A DNA stretch of 22,731 nucleotides, from the NCBI GenBank assembly GCA_964392615.1, contig CAYMRB010000118.1, forward strand, positions 1 through 22,731. Reading direction: 5' to 3'. Below, piece by piece: positions 1-6,311 of the stretch. This DNA is from CAYMRB01 sp964392615. GTDB lineage: Bacteria; Planctomycetota; UBA8108. How positions within the stretch are numbered: the stretch's first letter is position 1; every line of letters begins with the position of its first letter. The translations under genes were made by a program, and so were the position numbers. Under the pieces are notes generated by a model. That model did no database searches and was not told where the DNA came from. It worked only from the letters and a program-made list of their open reading frames with translations.

Positions 1-41
1 TCCTCGTGCTCTTCGACCTCCTGCTGGTCAGAGAGCTCGGG

Positions 42-98
42 GGAGTCGGAGTCGGAGTCGGCGTCGGAGTCGGAGTCGGTGACGGAATCTCGGTCACG
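42..98. repeat. Hexamer-type low-complexity repeat at left window end
   Basis: Imperfect tandem copies of GGAGTC/GGCGTC run from about 42 to 80 and decay into GGTGACGGAATCTCGGTC. Read on the minus strand one frame gives alternating Ser-Asp residues and another gives Thr-Pro, so it could be an acidic low-complexity tail or a noncoding repeat. The same repeat class, in inverted orientation, closes the right end of the window. No gene can be called in 1-192 with confidence. Confidence 0.8.
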
Positions 99-192
99 CC
101 CTCCGCCGGGTGGCGTTTCACCCGTTTCACCTCCTGCCTCGCCGGGAGGTAACGAACGCAAGCCACTCTCGACAACGGAACGGGGGCGACCG

Positions 193-336
193 ATGCTCTT
201 CGCCACGCTCCGACGCCTCGTCTCGCTCGCCGCTCTGGTCGCCAGCTTCGCACTCGTCGCCCCGATCGGCGCCACTCCCTGCAGGAGTGCGTCGCGAGCG
301 GCCACCTCTGCCCGCGTGATCGTTGACTCGCGCTGA
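193..336 (+). CDS. Possible small exported peptide (doubtful)
   Basis: A 47-codon ATG frame starts with a basic N-terminus (LFATLRR) followed by a hydrophobic stretch of about 18 residues ending near APIGA, which resembles a Sec signal peptide. The remainder (about 20 residues) is Arg/Ser/Ala-rich and matches no family I recognise. There is only a weak purine stretch (GGGGGCGA) before the ATG and no clear promoter. It lies between the left-end repeat and a minus-strand terminator. It may equally be a chance frame in GC-rich DNA. Confidence 0.2.
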   Translation: MLFATLRRLVSLAALVASFALVAPIGATPCRSASRAATSARVIVDSR

Positions 337-355
337 GGAGCCCCTTGCGAAGAAA

Positions 356-391
356 AAGGGCGGGACCGTGCCGAGGCGCGGTTCCGCCCTT
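356..391 (-). terminator. Intrinsic terminator of the lipoprotein operon
   Basis: A 13-bp stem (356-368 with 379-391, one G-T wobble, 10-nt loop) is followed on the minus strand by a T-rich tract (complement of the A run at 353-357). It lies about 20 bp beyond the stop of the minus-strand lipoprotein gene that ends at 413. Confidence 0.85.
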
Positions 392-412
392 CTTGGTCGG
401 GTGCAGGCTCGG

Positions 413-874
413 TCAGTCCGTGCCCAGGTTGAGAGCCTTCGGCGCTCGCACCAGCACCCACACCGTCGAGTGACGGCTGTACTCGCCCTCGACATCGACC
501 CACGTCGCGAGGTGCTCCATCTGCCGCAGGAGCGTCGCGGTGGCCGCCTCGGTGAACTCGCGAAGCCGCGTCGTCGTCATCGTCGTGCGCACTTCGGAGG
601 TCGAGATGATGTGCGTCCTGAAGGCCGCCGCGAGACGGCTGGCGGCGGCCTTCAGGGCGTTCTCGTGATTGTCGTTCGGATCGAGCGAGCCGACGTACGA
701 GCCAACGGCGTACAGGTACACGTCGTCGAGCGGCAGCGTGTGGAGCCAGGTCGGCGCCTCGCGGTAGCTCGGTCCGGTCGAGCAGCCGGTCGTGCCGCAG
801 ACGCAGGCGGTGATCACGCCGCAGGCGACGACGACACGTCCGACGACTCGCGTCGGTAGGAGAACGCTATGCAC
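413..874 (-). CDS. LPP20-like lipoprotein, second gene of pair
   Basis: A 153-residue protein from a GTG start at 874, only 11 bp after the stop of the upstream gene. The start was chosen because a hydrophobic export signal (VVGRVVVACGVITACVC) follows directly, and it ends in a Gly-Cys (TTGC) that can act as a lipidation site. The mature part has PTWLHTLPLDDVYLYAVGS, an Ala-rich helix (ALKAAASRLAAAFRTHI), and a final strand pattern with WVDVEGEY then VWVLVRAP. This order (Trp-x-x-x-P, Tyr-Ala-Val-Gly, Ala-rich helix, closing strand VLVR) is the pattern of LPP20-type outer-membrane-associated lipoproteins. The molecular function of that family is poorly known. There is no strong Shine-Dalgarno, so translation may be coupled to the upstream gene. 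Confidence 0.75.
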   Translation of the reverse strand: MHSVLLPTRVVGRVVVACGVITACVCGTTGCSTGPSYREAPTWLHTLPLDDVYLYAVGSYVGSLDPNDNHENALKAAASRLAAAFRTHIISTSEVRTTMTTTRLREFTEAATATLLRQMEHLATWVDVEGEYSRHSTVWVLVRAPKALNLGTD

Positions 875-885
875 TGTCGCCGGCC

Positions 886-1512
886 TTACTTCTCGACCGT
901 GGCCATCAGCTTGGCCTGGGCCGCGGCGACCTTCGCCTTCTCCTCTTCCTTGAGCTTCTCGATGCGCTCGCGGAATTGGTTCTTCATCGCCTCGGTCTTG
1001 AAGTAGGCCTCGTCCTTCGCGGCGTTCTCGCTGATCGCCTCGATGACGTTCTCGGTCCACTGCGTCGGATCCTTCAGCACGACGAGGCAGTACACGTTCG
1101 TCGCGGTGATCCGGTACTTGTACGGCTGGGCGCCGGCGATCTCGACGTTCGAGTACTGCTGGCTCAGCGTCTCGTCGTTGTAGTACGACTGCAGGCTCGC
1201 CTCGACGTTCAGGTCGCCGACCGACTTGGCCCAGTTCTCGCCGAGCGACGTGATGCGCGTCTTCAGCGTCTCGGCCATCGTCGCGCGTCCGTTCTGCTCC
1301 GCGGCACGACGGGCCGGGCCCTCCGCGCGCGGGTTGACGAGCGGCGCGACGCCCACGGTCGCGAGGTGATCCGAGATATCACCCGGGTTGTTCCACCATT
1401 CCACGGCGCTGCCGGGGACCTCGTCCGCGGGCAGAGTCTGCTTGTCGCTGCAGCCGACGGTCGTCATCAGGGTCAGCGCGGCCAGCGCTGCGATCGTTGC
1501 GCGCAGGGTCAT
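886..1512 (-). CDS. LPP20-like lipoprotein, first gene of pair
   Basis: A 208-residue protein from ATG at 1512, preceded by GAGGAG about 8 nt upstream. A longer in-frame version reaching 1569 would overlap the probable promoter and is less likely. The N-terminus TLRATIAALAALTLMTTVGC is a lipoprotein signal, with Cys as the first mature residue although the lipobox is imperfect. The mature part contains AVEWWNNPGDISDHLATVGVAP and an Ala-rich helix (PARRAAEQNGRATMAETLKTRI), typical of LPP20-like domains, and closes with a charged helix rich in Glu, Lys and Ala. It is the first gene of a two-gene operon with the related lipoprotein at 413-874. The pair probably arose by duplication and is likely anchored to a cell-envelope membrane. 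Function is unknown. Confidence 0.8.
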   Translation of the reverse strand: MTLRATIAALAALTLMTTVGCSDKQTLPADEVPGSAVEWWNNPGDISDHLATVGVAPLVNPRAEGPARRAAEQNGRATMAETLKTRITSLGENWAKSVGDLNVEASLQSYYNDETLSQQYSNVEIAGAQPYKYRITATNVYCLVVLKDPTQWTENVIEAISENAAKDEAYFKTEAMKNQFRERIEKLKEEEKAKVAAAQAKLMATVEK

Positions 1513-1568
1513 CGAAAGTCTCCTCTCGTCGTGTTGCGTTCGGTGTCCCGTCCCGAGGACCGTCGGCA

Positions 1569-1597
1569 CTCCTAACAGAGGGTTGCCGCAACGTCAA
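1569..1597 (-). promoter_or_regulatory. Probable sigma-70 promoter of the lipoprotein operon
   Basis: On the minus strand TTGACG (1597-1592) and TAGGAG (1574-1569) are separated by 17 bp, and a TG lies one base before the -10 (extended -10 form). The predicted start is near 1562, about 50 nt before the ATG at 1512. Confidence 0.5.
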
Positions 1598-1662
1598 GGC
1601 GTGACGGGGATTCCGGGGGCGCATTCACCGGCGTCCGCCCGTTCGCGCCCTGTTCGGAAAGG

Positions 1663-1703
1663 GCATATTCACGTATTGACATATGCGAATGTCTTGATAT
1701 GTT
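1663..1703 (+). promoter_or_regulatory. Promoter and operator of the regulator-ahcY operon
   Basis: A locally AT-rich island holds TTGACA (1676-1681), a 16-bp spacer and TATGTT (1698-1703). Transcription should begin close to the ATG at 1710, so the message may be leaderless; no Shine-Dalgarno is visible. Two overlapping inverted repeats cover the promoter: GACAT-N6-ATGTC at 1678-1693 and GCATAT-N12-ATATGC at 1663-1686. Both are good operator candidates for an ArsR-fold dimer, which would give autorepression. Confidence 0.65.
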
Positions 1704-1709
1704 GGCCGC

Positions 1710-2729
1710 ATGGACCCGTACCAGGCGGTCTTCAAGGCCCTGAGCGACCCGACGCGGCTGCGAATCTTCGCAGTGCTCGGCGGCGCCTCGTTCCACCAGG
1801 GCGAGCTCGTCGGCATCCTCGGCATGGCGCAGTCGCGCGTGTCGCGGCACCTCAAGATCCTCGCGGAGGCGGGGCTCGTCGAGGCGCGGCGGGAGGGGAT
1901 CTTCGTCTGGTACTCGCTGACGCGGCGCTGTCGGGCCAAGCACCGGCCGGCCGAGGCGTTCGGGTTCCTGCCGCCGCTCGTCGAGGAGCTGATCCACGGC
2001 GAGGCGTTCCGCGAGGATCGCGCCCAGGCCGAATACCTCGTTCACGAGCGTCGCATGCAGGCCGAGGAGTTCTTCCGCGGCGTCGCCGATTCGTGGGACG
2101 AGGAGCGCGACGCGGTCCAAGGGCCACCCGCGCATCTGGACGCGCTCCTGGCACGGCTCGAACCGGGGGCGGACGGCCCGCGAGGCGACCCCGGCGACGG
2201 AGAGGGGCTCGGCACGGTCGTCGACCTCGGCACGGGCACCGGCGTCCTGCTGTCGCGTCTCAGCCCTCGGGCCGAGACGGTGATCGGCATCGACGCGGCT
2301 CGCGAGATGCTCGACGTCGCCCGCGACCATGCCCGCGAGGCCGGCCTCGCCAACGTCGACCTGCGCCTCGGCGCGCTCGAGCACCTGCCGCTTCCCGACG
2401 CGTCCGCCGACGCGATCGTCGCGAACATGGTGCTCCACCACGTCGCGAATCCGCCCGACGCCGTCGCCGAGGTCGCGCGCGGCCTGCGGCCCGGCGGCCG
2501 GTTCCTCCTGGCTGACCTCGCCGCGCACGGCGAGGAATCGTACCGCGAACGCCTCGGCGACCTCTGGCTCGGTTTCGAGCCGGACGCGCTGCGGAACTGG
2601 CTCGCGGAAGCCGATCTCGAAGTAGATGAAGTCGAGTCCATCCCCGGGCTATCGGAACGCCCGGATACCCTGATCGTCTCTGCGCACAAGCGCGCGGCGA
2701 CGGAGAACGCGAAAGGAGATCCAGCGTGA
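1710..2729 (+). CDS. ArsR-family regulator fused to SAM methyltransferase domain (SahR-like)
   Basis: A 339-residue protein. Residues about 5-75 form an ArsR-type winged helix: ALSDPTRLRIFAVL, then the recognition helix region QSRVSRHLKILAEAGLVEARREG and the wing FVWYSL. The ArsR metal-site motif ELCVC is absent (ELVGILGM instead), so metal sensing is unlikely. Residues about 165-275 carry a class I methyltransferase fold: motif I VVDLGTGTGVLL, then IGIDAAREML, and VVANMVLHHV-like and GLRPGGRFLLADL segments. The gene overlaps ahcY by 4 bp (GTGA). ArsR regulators of the SahR group, some with such a domain, are known to control SAM-cycle genes in response to S-adenosylhomocysteine. Here I infer that the C-terminal domain binds SAM or SAH as a sensor, not as an enzyme. 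Regulation is probably autogenous through the operator at 1663-1703. Confidence 0.85.
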   Translation: MDPYQAVFKALSDPTRLRIFAVLGGASFHQGELVGILGMAQSRVSRHLKILAEAGLVEARREGIFVWYSLTRRCRAKHRPAEAFGFLPPLVEELIHGEAFREDRAQAEYLVHERRMQAEEFFRGVADSWDEERDAVQGPPAHLDALLARLEPGADGPRGDPGDGEGLGTVVDLGTGTGVLLSRLSPRAETVIGIDAAREMLDVARDHAREAGLANVDLRLGALEHLPLPDASADAIVANMVLHHVANPPDAVAEVARGLRPGGRFLLADLAAHGEESYRERLGDLWLGFEPDALRNWLAEADLEVDEVESIPGLSERPDTLIVSAHKRAATENAKGDPA

Positions 2730-4036
2730 CGACCGCTTCCAAGCCGCAGTACAAGGTGGCTGACATCAATCTCGCCGAGTGGGGCCGAAAGGAGATCGAG
2801 CTCGCCGAACGCGAGATGCCCGGTCTGATGGCCCTGCGCGCGAAGTACGCGGCCGAGAAGCCTCTCGCGGGCGCGCGTATCGCCGGCTGCCTCCACATGA
2901 CGATCCAGACCGCGGTGCTGATCGAGACGCTCACGGCTCTCGGCGCCGAGGTCACCTGGTCGAGCTGCAACATCTTCAGCACGCAGGACCACGCCGCGGC
3001 CGCGATCGCCGTGACCGGCGTGCCGGTCTACGCGTGGAAGGGCGAGACCGAGGAGGAGTACGAGTGGTGCATCGAGCAGACGCTCGTCTTCGCCGACGGC
3101 CAACCGCTCAACCTGATCCTCGATGACGGCGGCGACCTGACCCAGATCGTCCACGACCGCTTCCCGCAGTACCTCGCCGGGATCAAGGGGATCAGCGAAG
3201 AGACGACCACCGGCGTCCATCGCCTCTACCAGATGTTCGAGCGCGGCGAGCTGAAGGTGCCCGCGATCAACGTCAACGACTCGGTCACGAAGAGCAAGTT
3301 CGACAACCTCTACGGCTGCCGCGAGTCGCTCGCGGACGGCATCAAGCGCGCGACCGATGTCATGGTCGCGGGCAAGGTCGTCGTCGTCGCGGGATACGGC
3401 GACGTCGGCAAGGGCTGTGCGCAGTCGATGAAGGGCTTCGGCGCTCGCGTCATCGTCACCGAGATCGACCCGATCTGCGCGCTGCAGGCCGCGATGGAGG
3501 GCTACGAGGTCACGACGATGGAGGAAGCCGCGAAGTTCGGCGACATCTTCGTCACGACGACCGGCTGCTGCGACGTGATCCGCGGCGAGCACCTCGACGC
3601 GATGAAGAACGACGCGATCGTCTGCAACATCGGGCACTTCGACACCGAGATCGACGTCGCGTGGCTCGAGAACAACGACGATATCGAGTGCATCAACATC
3701 AAGCCGCAGGTCGACCGCTACCAGTTTGCGGACGGCAAGGGGATCATCCTGCTCGCCAGTGGGCGCCTGGTGAACCTCGGCTGCGCGACGGGGCACCCGT
3801 CATTCGTGATGTCGAACTCGTTCTCGAACCAGGTCATCGCGCAGTTGGCGCTGTGGAACGAGCCCGAGAACTACCCGATCGGCGTCCACATGCTGCCGAA
3901 GCTCCTCGACGAGGAGGTGGCACGGCTGCACCTCGGCAAGCTCGGCGTCAAGCTGACGACCCTGACCGAAGGGCAGTCCGAGTACCTCGGCATCCCGGTC
4001 GAGGGCCCGTACAAGCCCGAGTTCTACCGCTACTGA
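2726..4036 (+). CDS. ahcY: S-adenosylhomocysteine hydrolase (adenosylhomocysteinase)
   Basis: A 436-residue cytosolic enzyme that splits S-adenosylhomocysteine into adenosine and homocysteine and so relieves product inhibition of methyltransferases. The family pattern is present along the full length: AGCLHMTIQTAVLIETL, SSCNIFSTQDHAAAAI, NVNDSVTKSKFDNLYGCRES, the NAD-binding GYGDVGKG near residues 225-232, and the C-terminal tail GPYKPEFYRY that closes the neighbouring subunit's NAD site. The GTG start at 2726 is preceded by AAAGGAG 7 nt upstream and overlaps the stop of the ArsR-methyltransferase gene, so the two are translationally coupled. This pairing supports a feedback loop on SAH. No truncation or missing key residue is seen. 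Confidence 0.98.
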   Translation: MTTASKPQYKVADINLAEWGRKEIELAEREMPGLMALRAKYAAEKPLAGARIAGCLHMTIQTAVLIETLTALGAEVTWSSCNIFSTQDHAAAAIAVTGVPVYAWKGETEEEYEWCIEQTLVFADGQPLNLILDDGGDLTQIVHDRFPQYLAGIKGISEETTTGVHRLYQMFERGELKVPAINVNDSVTKSKFDNLYGCRESLADGIKRATDVMVAGKVVVVAGYGDVGKGCAQSMKGFGARVIVTEIDPICALQAAMEGYEVTTMEEAAKFGDIFVTTTGCCDVIRGEHLDAMKNDAIVCNIGHFDTEIDVAWLENNDDIECINIKPQVDRYQFADGKGIILLASGRLVNLGCATGHPSFVMSNSFSNQVIAQLALWNEPENYPIGVHMLPKLLDEEVARLHLGKLGVKLTTLTEGQSEYLGIPVEGPYKPEFYRY

Positions 4037-4049
4037 TTCTCTCCTCTCG

Positions 4050-4086
4050 CCGTGCGCGCGCGCCTTCTCGCGTCGCGCGCGCACGG
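4050..4086 (+). terminator. Strong hairpin after ahcY, probable terminator
   Basis: A perfect 13-bp stem of alternating G and C (4050-4062 with 4074-4086) with an 11-nt loop begins 14 bp after the ahcY stop. There is no T tract after it, so it may work as a factor-dependent terminator or RNA-stabilising 3' end. Confidence 0.6.
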
Positions 4087-4102
4087 TGAGCCTCAGGGGC
4101 CA

Positions 4103-4256
4103 CGAGGACGGACTCGCGACGGGAAGCAACGTCCCGCAGCCTGCCCCAGCCGTCCTCGCACTCCACACGCATCGCGAACGCGATGCGACGAATCTGCGCA
4201 AATTCGCGGAATCGACGTAATCCGCGTTCCTCTCTCCGGTCTGCCCCCCGAGAGAG
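4103..4256 (+). other. Hairpin-rich intergenic region, possible structured RNA
   Basis: This gap between ahcY and the selenoprotein gene contains no convincing ORF but several nested or serial stems: 4103-4111 with 4150-4158 (9 bp) enclosing 4120-4124 with 4132-4136; 4168-4176 with 4179-4187 (near-perfect palindrome); 4205-4210 with 4221-4226; and 4230-4236 with 4250-4256. The stretch 4260-4400 shows nothing clear beyond the ribosome binding site GGAGG at 4402-4406. The stems could be a noncoding RNA, terminators or a leader of the next gene. Confidence 0.35.
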
Positions 4257-4416
4257 AGATGTTTGGCCCCTGCCTCGTCTCTCCTTCCTGTCTTGCCTTC
4301 CCGAAAAAAGCTTGGTCCCGTAGTTCCTCTCGTCGATGATCTCGTGAAGCGGGCTCGGCGCGCGAACTTGGCGGCTGGGCTACAGATAGGTCACCTGTTA
4401 CGGAGGAAGTCCAGCG

Positions 4417-5439
4417 ATGATCCGTTCGCGAATTCTCTGGGTGCTCGCAGGCGTTCTGCTCGTGACGAGCAGCGCCCTGGCTGCGCCCTCGACGCTCAAA
4501 GACAGCGTCCGGCTCGGCGAGCACTGGTACGGTCCCGAGTTCAAGCTCGAGGATCTGAAGGGCCGCGTCGTCCTGTTCGAAATCTGGGGGATGAACTGAC
4601 CGCCCTGCATCCGAGGGATGCCGCAACTCGTGAAGTTGCACAAGGAATACAAGGATCAGGGTTTCGTCGTCATCGCCACGCACGCCCAGAGCCCGAAGGA
4701 GAAGGATCGCGCGCTCGCGATGATGCGCAAGCTGAAGGCGGACATCACCGTCACCAGCATGGGTAGCATCAACACGCCGGAGAAGCTCCAGGGCATTCCG
4801 CAGGCGTACTTGTTCGACTCGAAGGGCGAACTCGTCGAGGCCGGACGGCCATCGTCGATGAAGAACTCGATCGTCAGCCTGATCGAGTCGTCACCGCACT
4901 ACCTGATCGCCGATCGCCCGCCTCAGAAGCTCAAGAAGGTCGCCGACGCGCTGAAGAAGACGCCCGTCTGGGGCTCGATCATCAAGAAGCTCGTCAAGGA
5001 GCAGAAGAAGAAGGGCGAGGTGGCCGAAGAGGCCGAGTTCATGCTCGAGCGGTTGCGCGGCTACGGCGAGAAGCAGCTCACCAAGGCCCGCGAGCTCGAG
5101 ACCGAGGACGCTCTCGCCGCACAGGTGCTCTACGCGAAGATCGCGAAGAACTTCAAAGGCGATGACGTCGCCGAGAAGGCCTCCGATCGGACGAAGGAGC
5201 TCAAGAAGGACAAGGAGTTCCAGGCGGAGCTCAAGGCCTGCAAGGCGGCCGCGCAGATCCTCGCGATGACCGACAAGCTTGTCGCGGTTCGCGACAAGAT
5301 CAGCCTCGAGTCCAAGTCGAACAAGAAGACGGCGAGGACGATCATGGCCCTCACCAAACGCTTCCTGAGCAAGTACGGCGAGTCGAAGGTCGCCGACAAG
5401 CTCACGGCGGAGCTCGAGGGCTTCGGCTTCGAGTTCTGA
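4417..5439 (+). CDS. Exported thioredoxin-like selenoprotein with U-P-P-C redox motif
   Basis: One 340-residue frame interrupted by a single in-frame TGA at 4597-4599 (codon 61), read as selenocysteine. ATG 4417 follows GGAGG by 10 nt. Residues 1-23 are a Sec signal ending ALA-A. Residues about 38-150 form a TlpA/AhpC-like thioredoxin fold: EDLKGRVVLFEIWGMN, then U61-P62-P63-C64, then IRGMPQLVKLHKEY, and the cis-proline loop QGIPQAYLFD (P128). The TGA therefore replaces the nucleophilic first Cys of C-P-P-C. Residues about 160-340 are a Lys/Glu-rich helical extension with one Cys (KACKAA) and no family I recognise. The role is probably periplasmic thiol-disulfide exchange or peroxide reduction. 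Without Sec decoding, the product would stop at 60 residues. The alternatives are a sequencing error or a pseudogene. No selenium genes are nearby. An acidic, basic-balanced tail and an intact frame argue against decay. Confidence 0.8.
4597..4639 (+). promoter_or_regulatory. Candidate bacterial SECIS element downstream of TGA
   Basis: Right after the TGA come two adjacent hairpins inside the coding frame. The first is GCATCC-GAG-GGATGC (4607-4621); its left arm lies within the stretch a ribosome paused at the TGA would cover. The second is GCAACT-CGTGA-AGTTGC (4623-4639): a perfect 6-bp stem whose loop starts 29 nt after the TGA and has G as its second base. As I recall it, the bacterial SECIS model asks for an apical loop about 16-37 nt from the UGA with a G in the first two loop positions, so the second hairpin fits better. 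Confidence 0.6.
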
Positions 5440-5463
5440 GCCTCTGAAGCTCTGAGGCGCTGA

Positions 5464-5483
5464 GCGGTCTGCCGTCAGACCGC
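5464..5483. terminator. Hairpin between convergent genes
   Basis: A perfect 8-bp stem (GCGGTCTG with CAGACCGC, loop CCGT) lies 25 bp after the selenoprotein stop and 74 bp after the end of the minus-strand SDR gene. A weaker stem (GCCTC/GAGGC, about 5440-5458) precedes it. There is no T tract on either strand. A bidirectional terminator is the simplest reading. Confidence 0.5.
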
Positions 5484-5557
5484 GCGTTCACACGATCAGG
5501 CCCTCGTCACCGGACTCCGGTGGCGGGGGCCTCGTCATTTCGTGAGCGCACAGTTGC

Positions 5558-6277
5558 TCAGAAACACGGCGGGCCGCCCGCGCGGCGCAGGTTGATGTTG
5601 TCGACGACCGCGGTCTCGGAGAAGCGCAGCAGGAAGAGCACCGCGTCGACGACGTCGTCGATTCGGATGAGTCCGCTGCGGTCGAGATCCGGCCTGGCGC
5701 GCTGGATGAGCTCGGTGTCGACACCGCCGGGCGACACCGACCGCACGCGGACACCGTGCTCGTGCGCTTCGGCCGCGACGGATCTCGTCAGCCCCATCAC
5801 CGCGTGTTTGCTCGCGCCGTACGCCGATTGGTCCGGGTAGCCCTTGTAGGCGACGACGCTCGAGATGTTGACGATGTCGCCGTCGCGCTGGCTCTTCATC
5901 ACCGGCAGCGCCGCGCGCATGAAGAGGAACGTGCCGCCGGCGTTGACCCGCATCGTCTCGAGGAAATCGTCGTAGGCGACCGCCTCGAGCGGGCCGAACG
6001 CGCCGATGCCGGCGTTGTTGATCAGGATGTCGAGTCCGTCATGTCGCGAGACGTGATCGGCGACGACCGACTCGACCTGCGCTTCGTCGCCGACGTCGCA
6101 CACGCGCGGGCTGATCGAGTCCGCAGTCGCTTGCGCCGCGAGCGCATCGAGCCGCGTCGCATCGCGTGCCACCGCCGTGACGAGCGCGCCCTCCGCTGCG
6201 AGCCGAGTCGCGATCCCCGCGCCGATACCGCGCGAGGCCCCGGTGACGATGCAGGTTCGGCCGCGAAGGTCTCGCAT
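5558..6277 (-). CDS. Short-chain dehydrogenase/reductase
   Basis: A 239-residue classical SDR oxidoreductase. The Rossmann NAD(P) motif TGASRGIG is at residues 12-19, NNAG at 87-90, the catalytic Asn at about 112, the Ser in NISS at 139-140, and Tyr153-x-x-x-Lys157 in YGASK. ARDATRLDAL after the second strand, with Arg at its start, is compatible with NADP preference. The substrate cannot be told from sequence. It is cytosolic. It lies 34 bp downstream of the membrane-anchored protein gene ending at 6312, so they may share a transcript, though no functional link is evident. No clear Shine-Dalgarno precedes the ATG. The C-terminal stretch DNINLRRAGGPPCF is like that of SDRs annotated only as general oxidoreductases. 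Confidence 0.93.
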   Translation of the reverse strand: MRDLRGRTCIVTGASRGIGAGIATRLAAEGALVTAVARDATRLDALAAQATADSISPRVCDVGDEAQVESVVADHVSRHDGLDILINNAGIGAFGPLEAVAYDDFLETMRVNAGGTFLFMRAALPVMKSQRDGDIVNISSVVAYKGYPDQSAYGASKHAVMGLTRSVAAEAHEHGVRVRSVSPGGVDTELIQRARPDLDRSGLIRIDDVVDAVLFLLRFSETAVVDNINLRRAGGPPCF

Positions 6278-6311
6278 GGTGTCGTCGATCGTCTATCGCC
6301 GGCGCTGGGCG

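Noticed and set aside
2042..3796. Long minus-strand ORF opposite the regulator and ahcY
   Set aside because: It is antisense to two well-identified genes and has Arg/Asp/Val-rich composition typical of the opposite strand of GC-rich coding DNA.
4417..4599. Separate 60-residue exported peptide
   Set aside because: It stops exactly at the redox site of a thioredoxin fold that continues in the same frame.
4618..5439. Separate gene starting at ATG 4618
   Set aside because: It would begin inside a thioredoxin helix, lack the redox motif and a signal peptide, and has no spaced Shine-Dalgarno. It is the second part of the selenoprotein gene.
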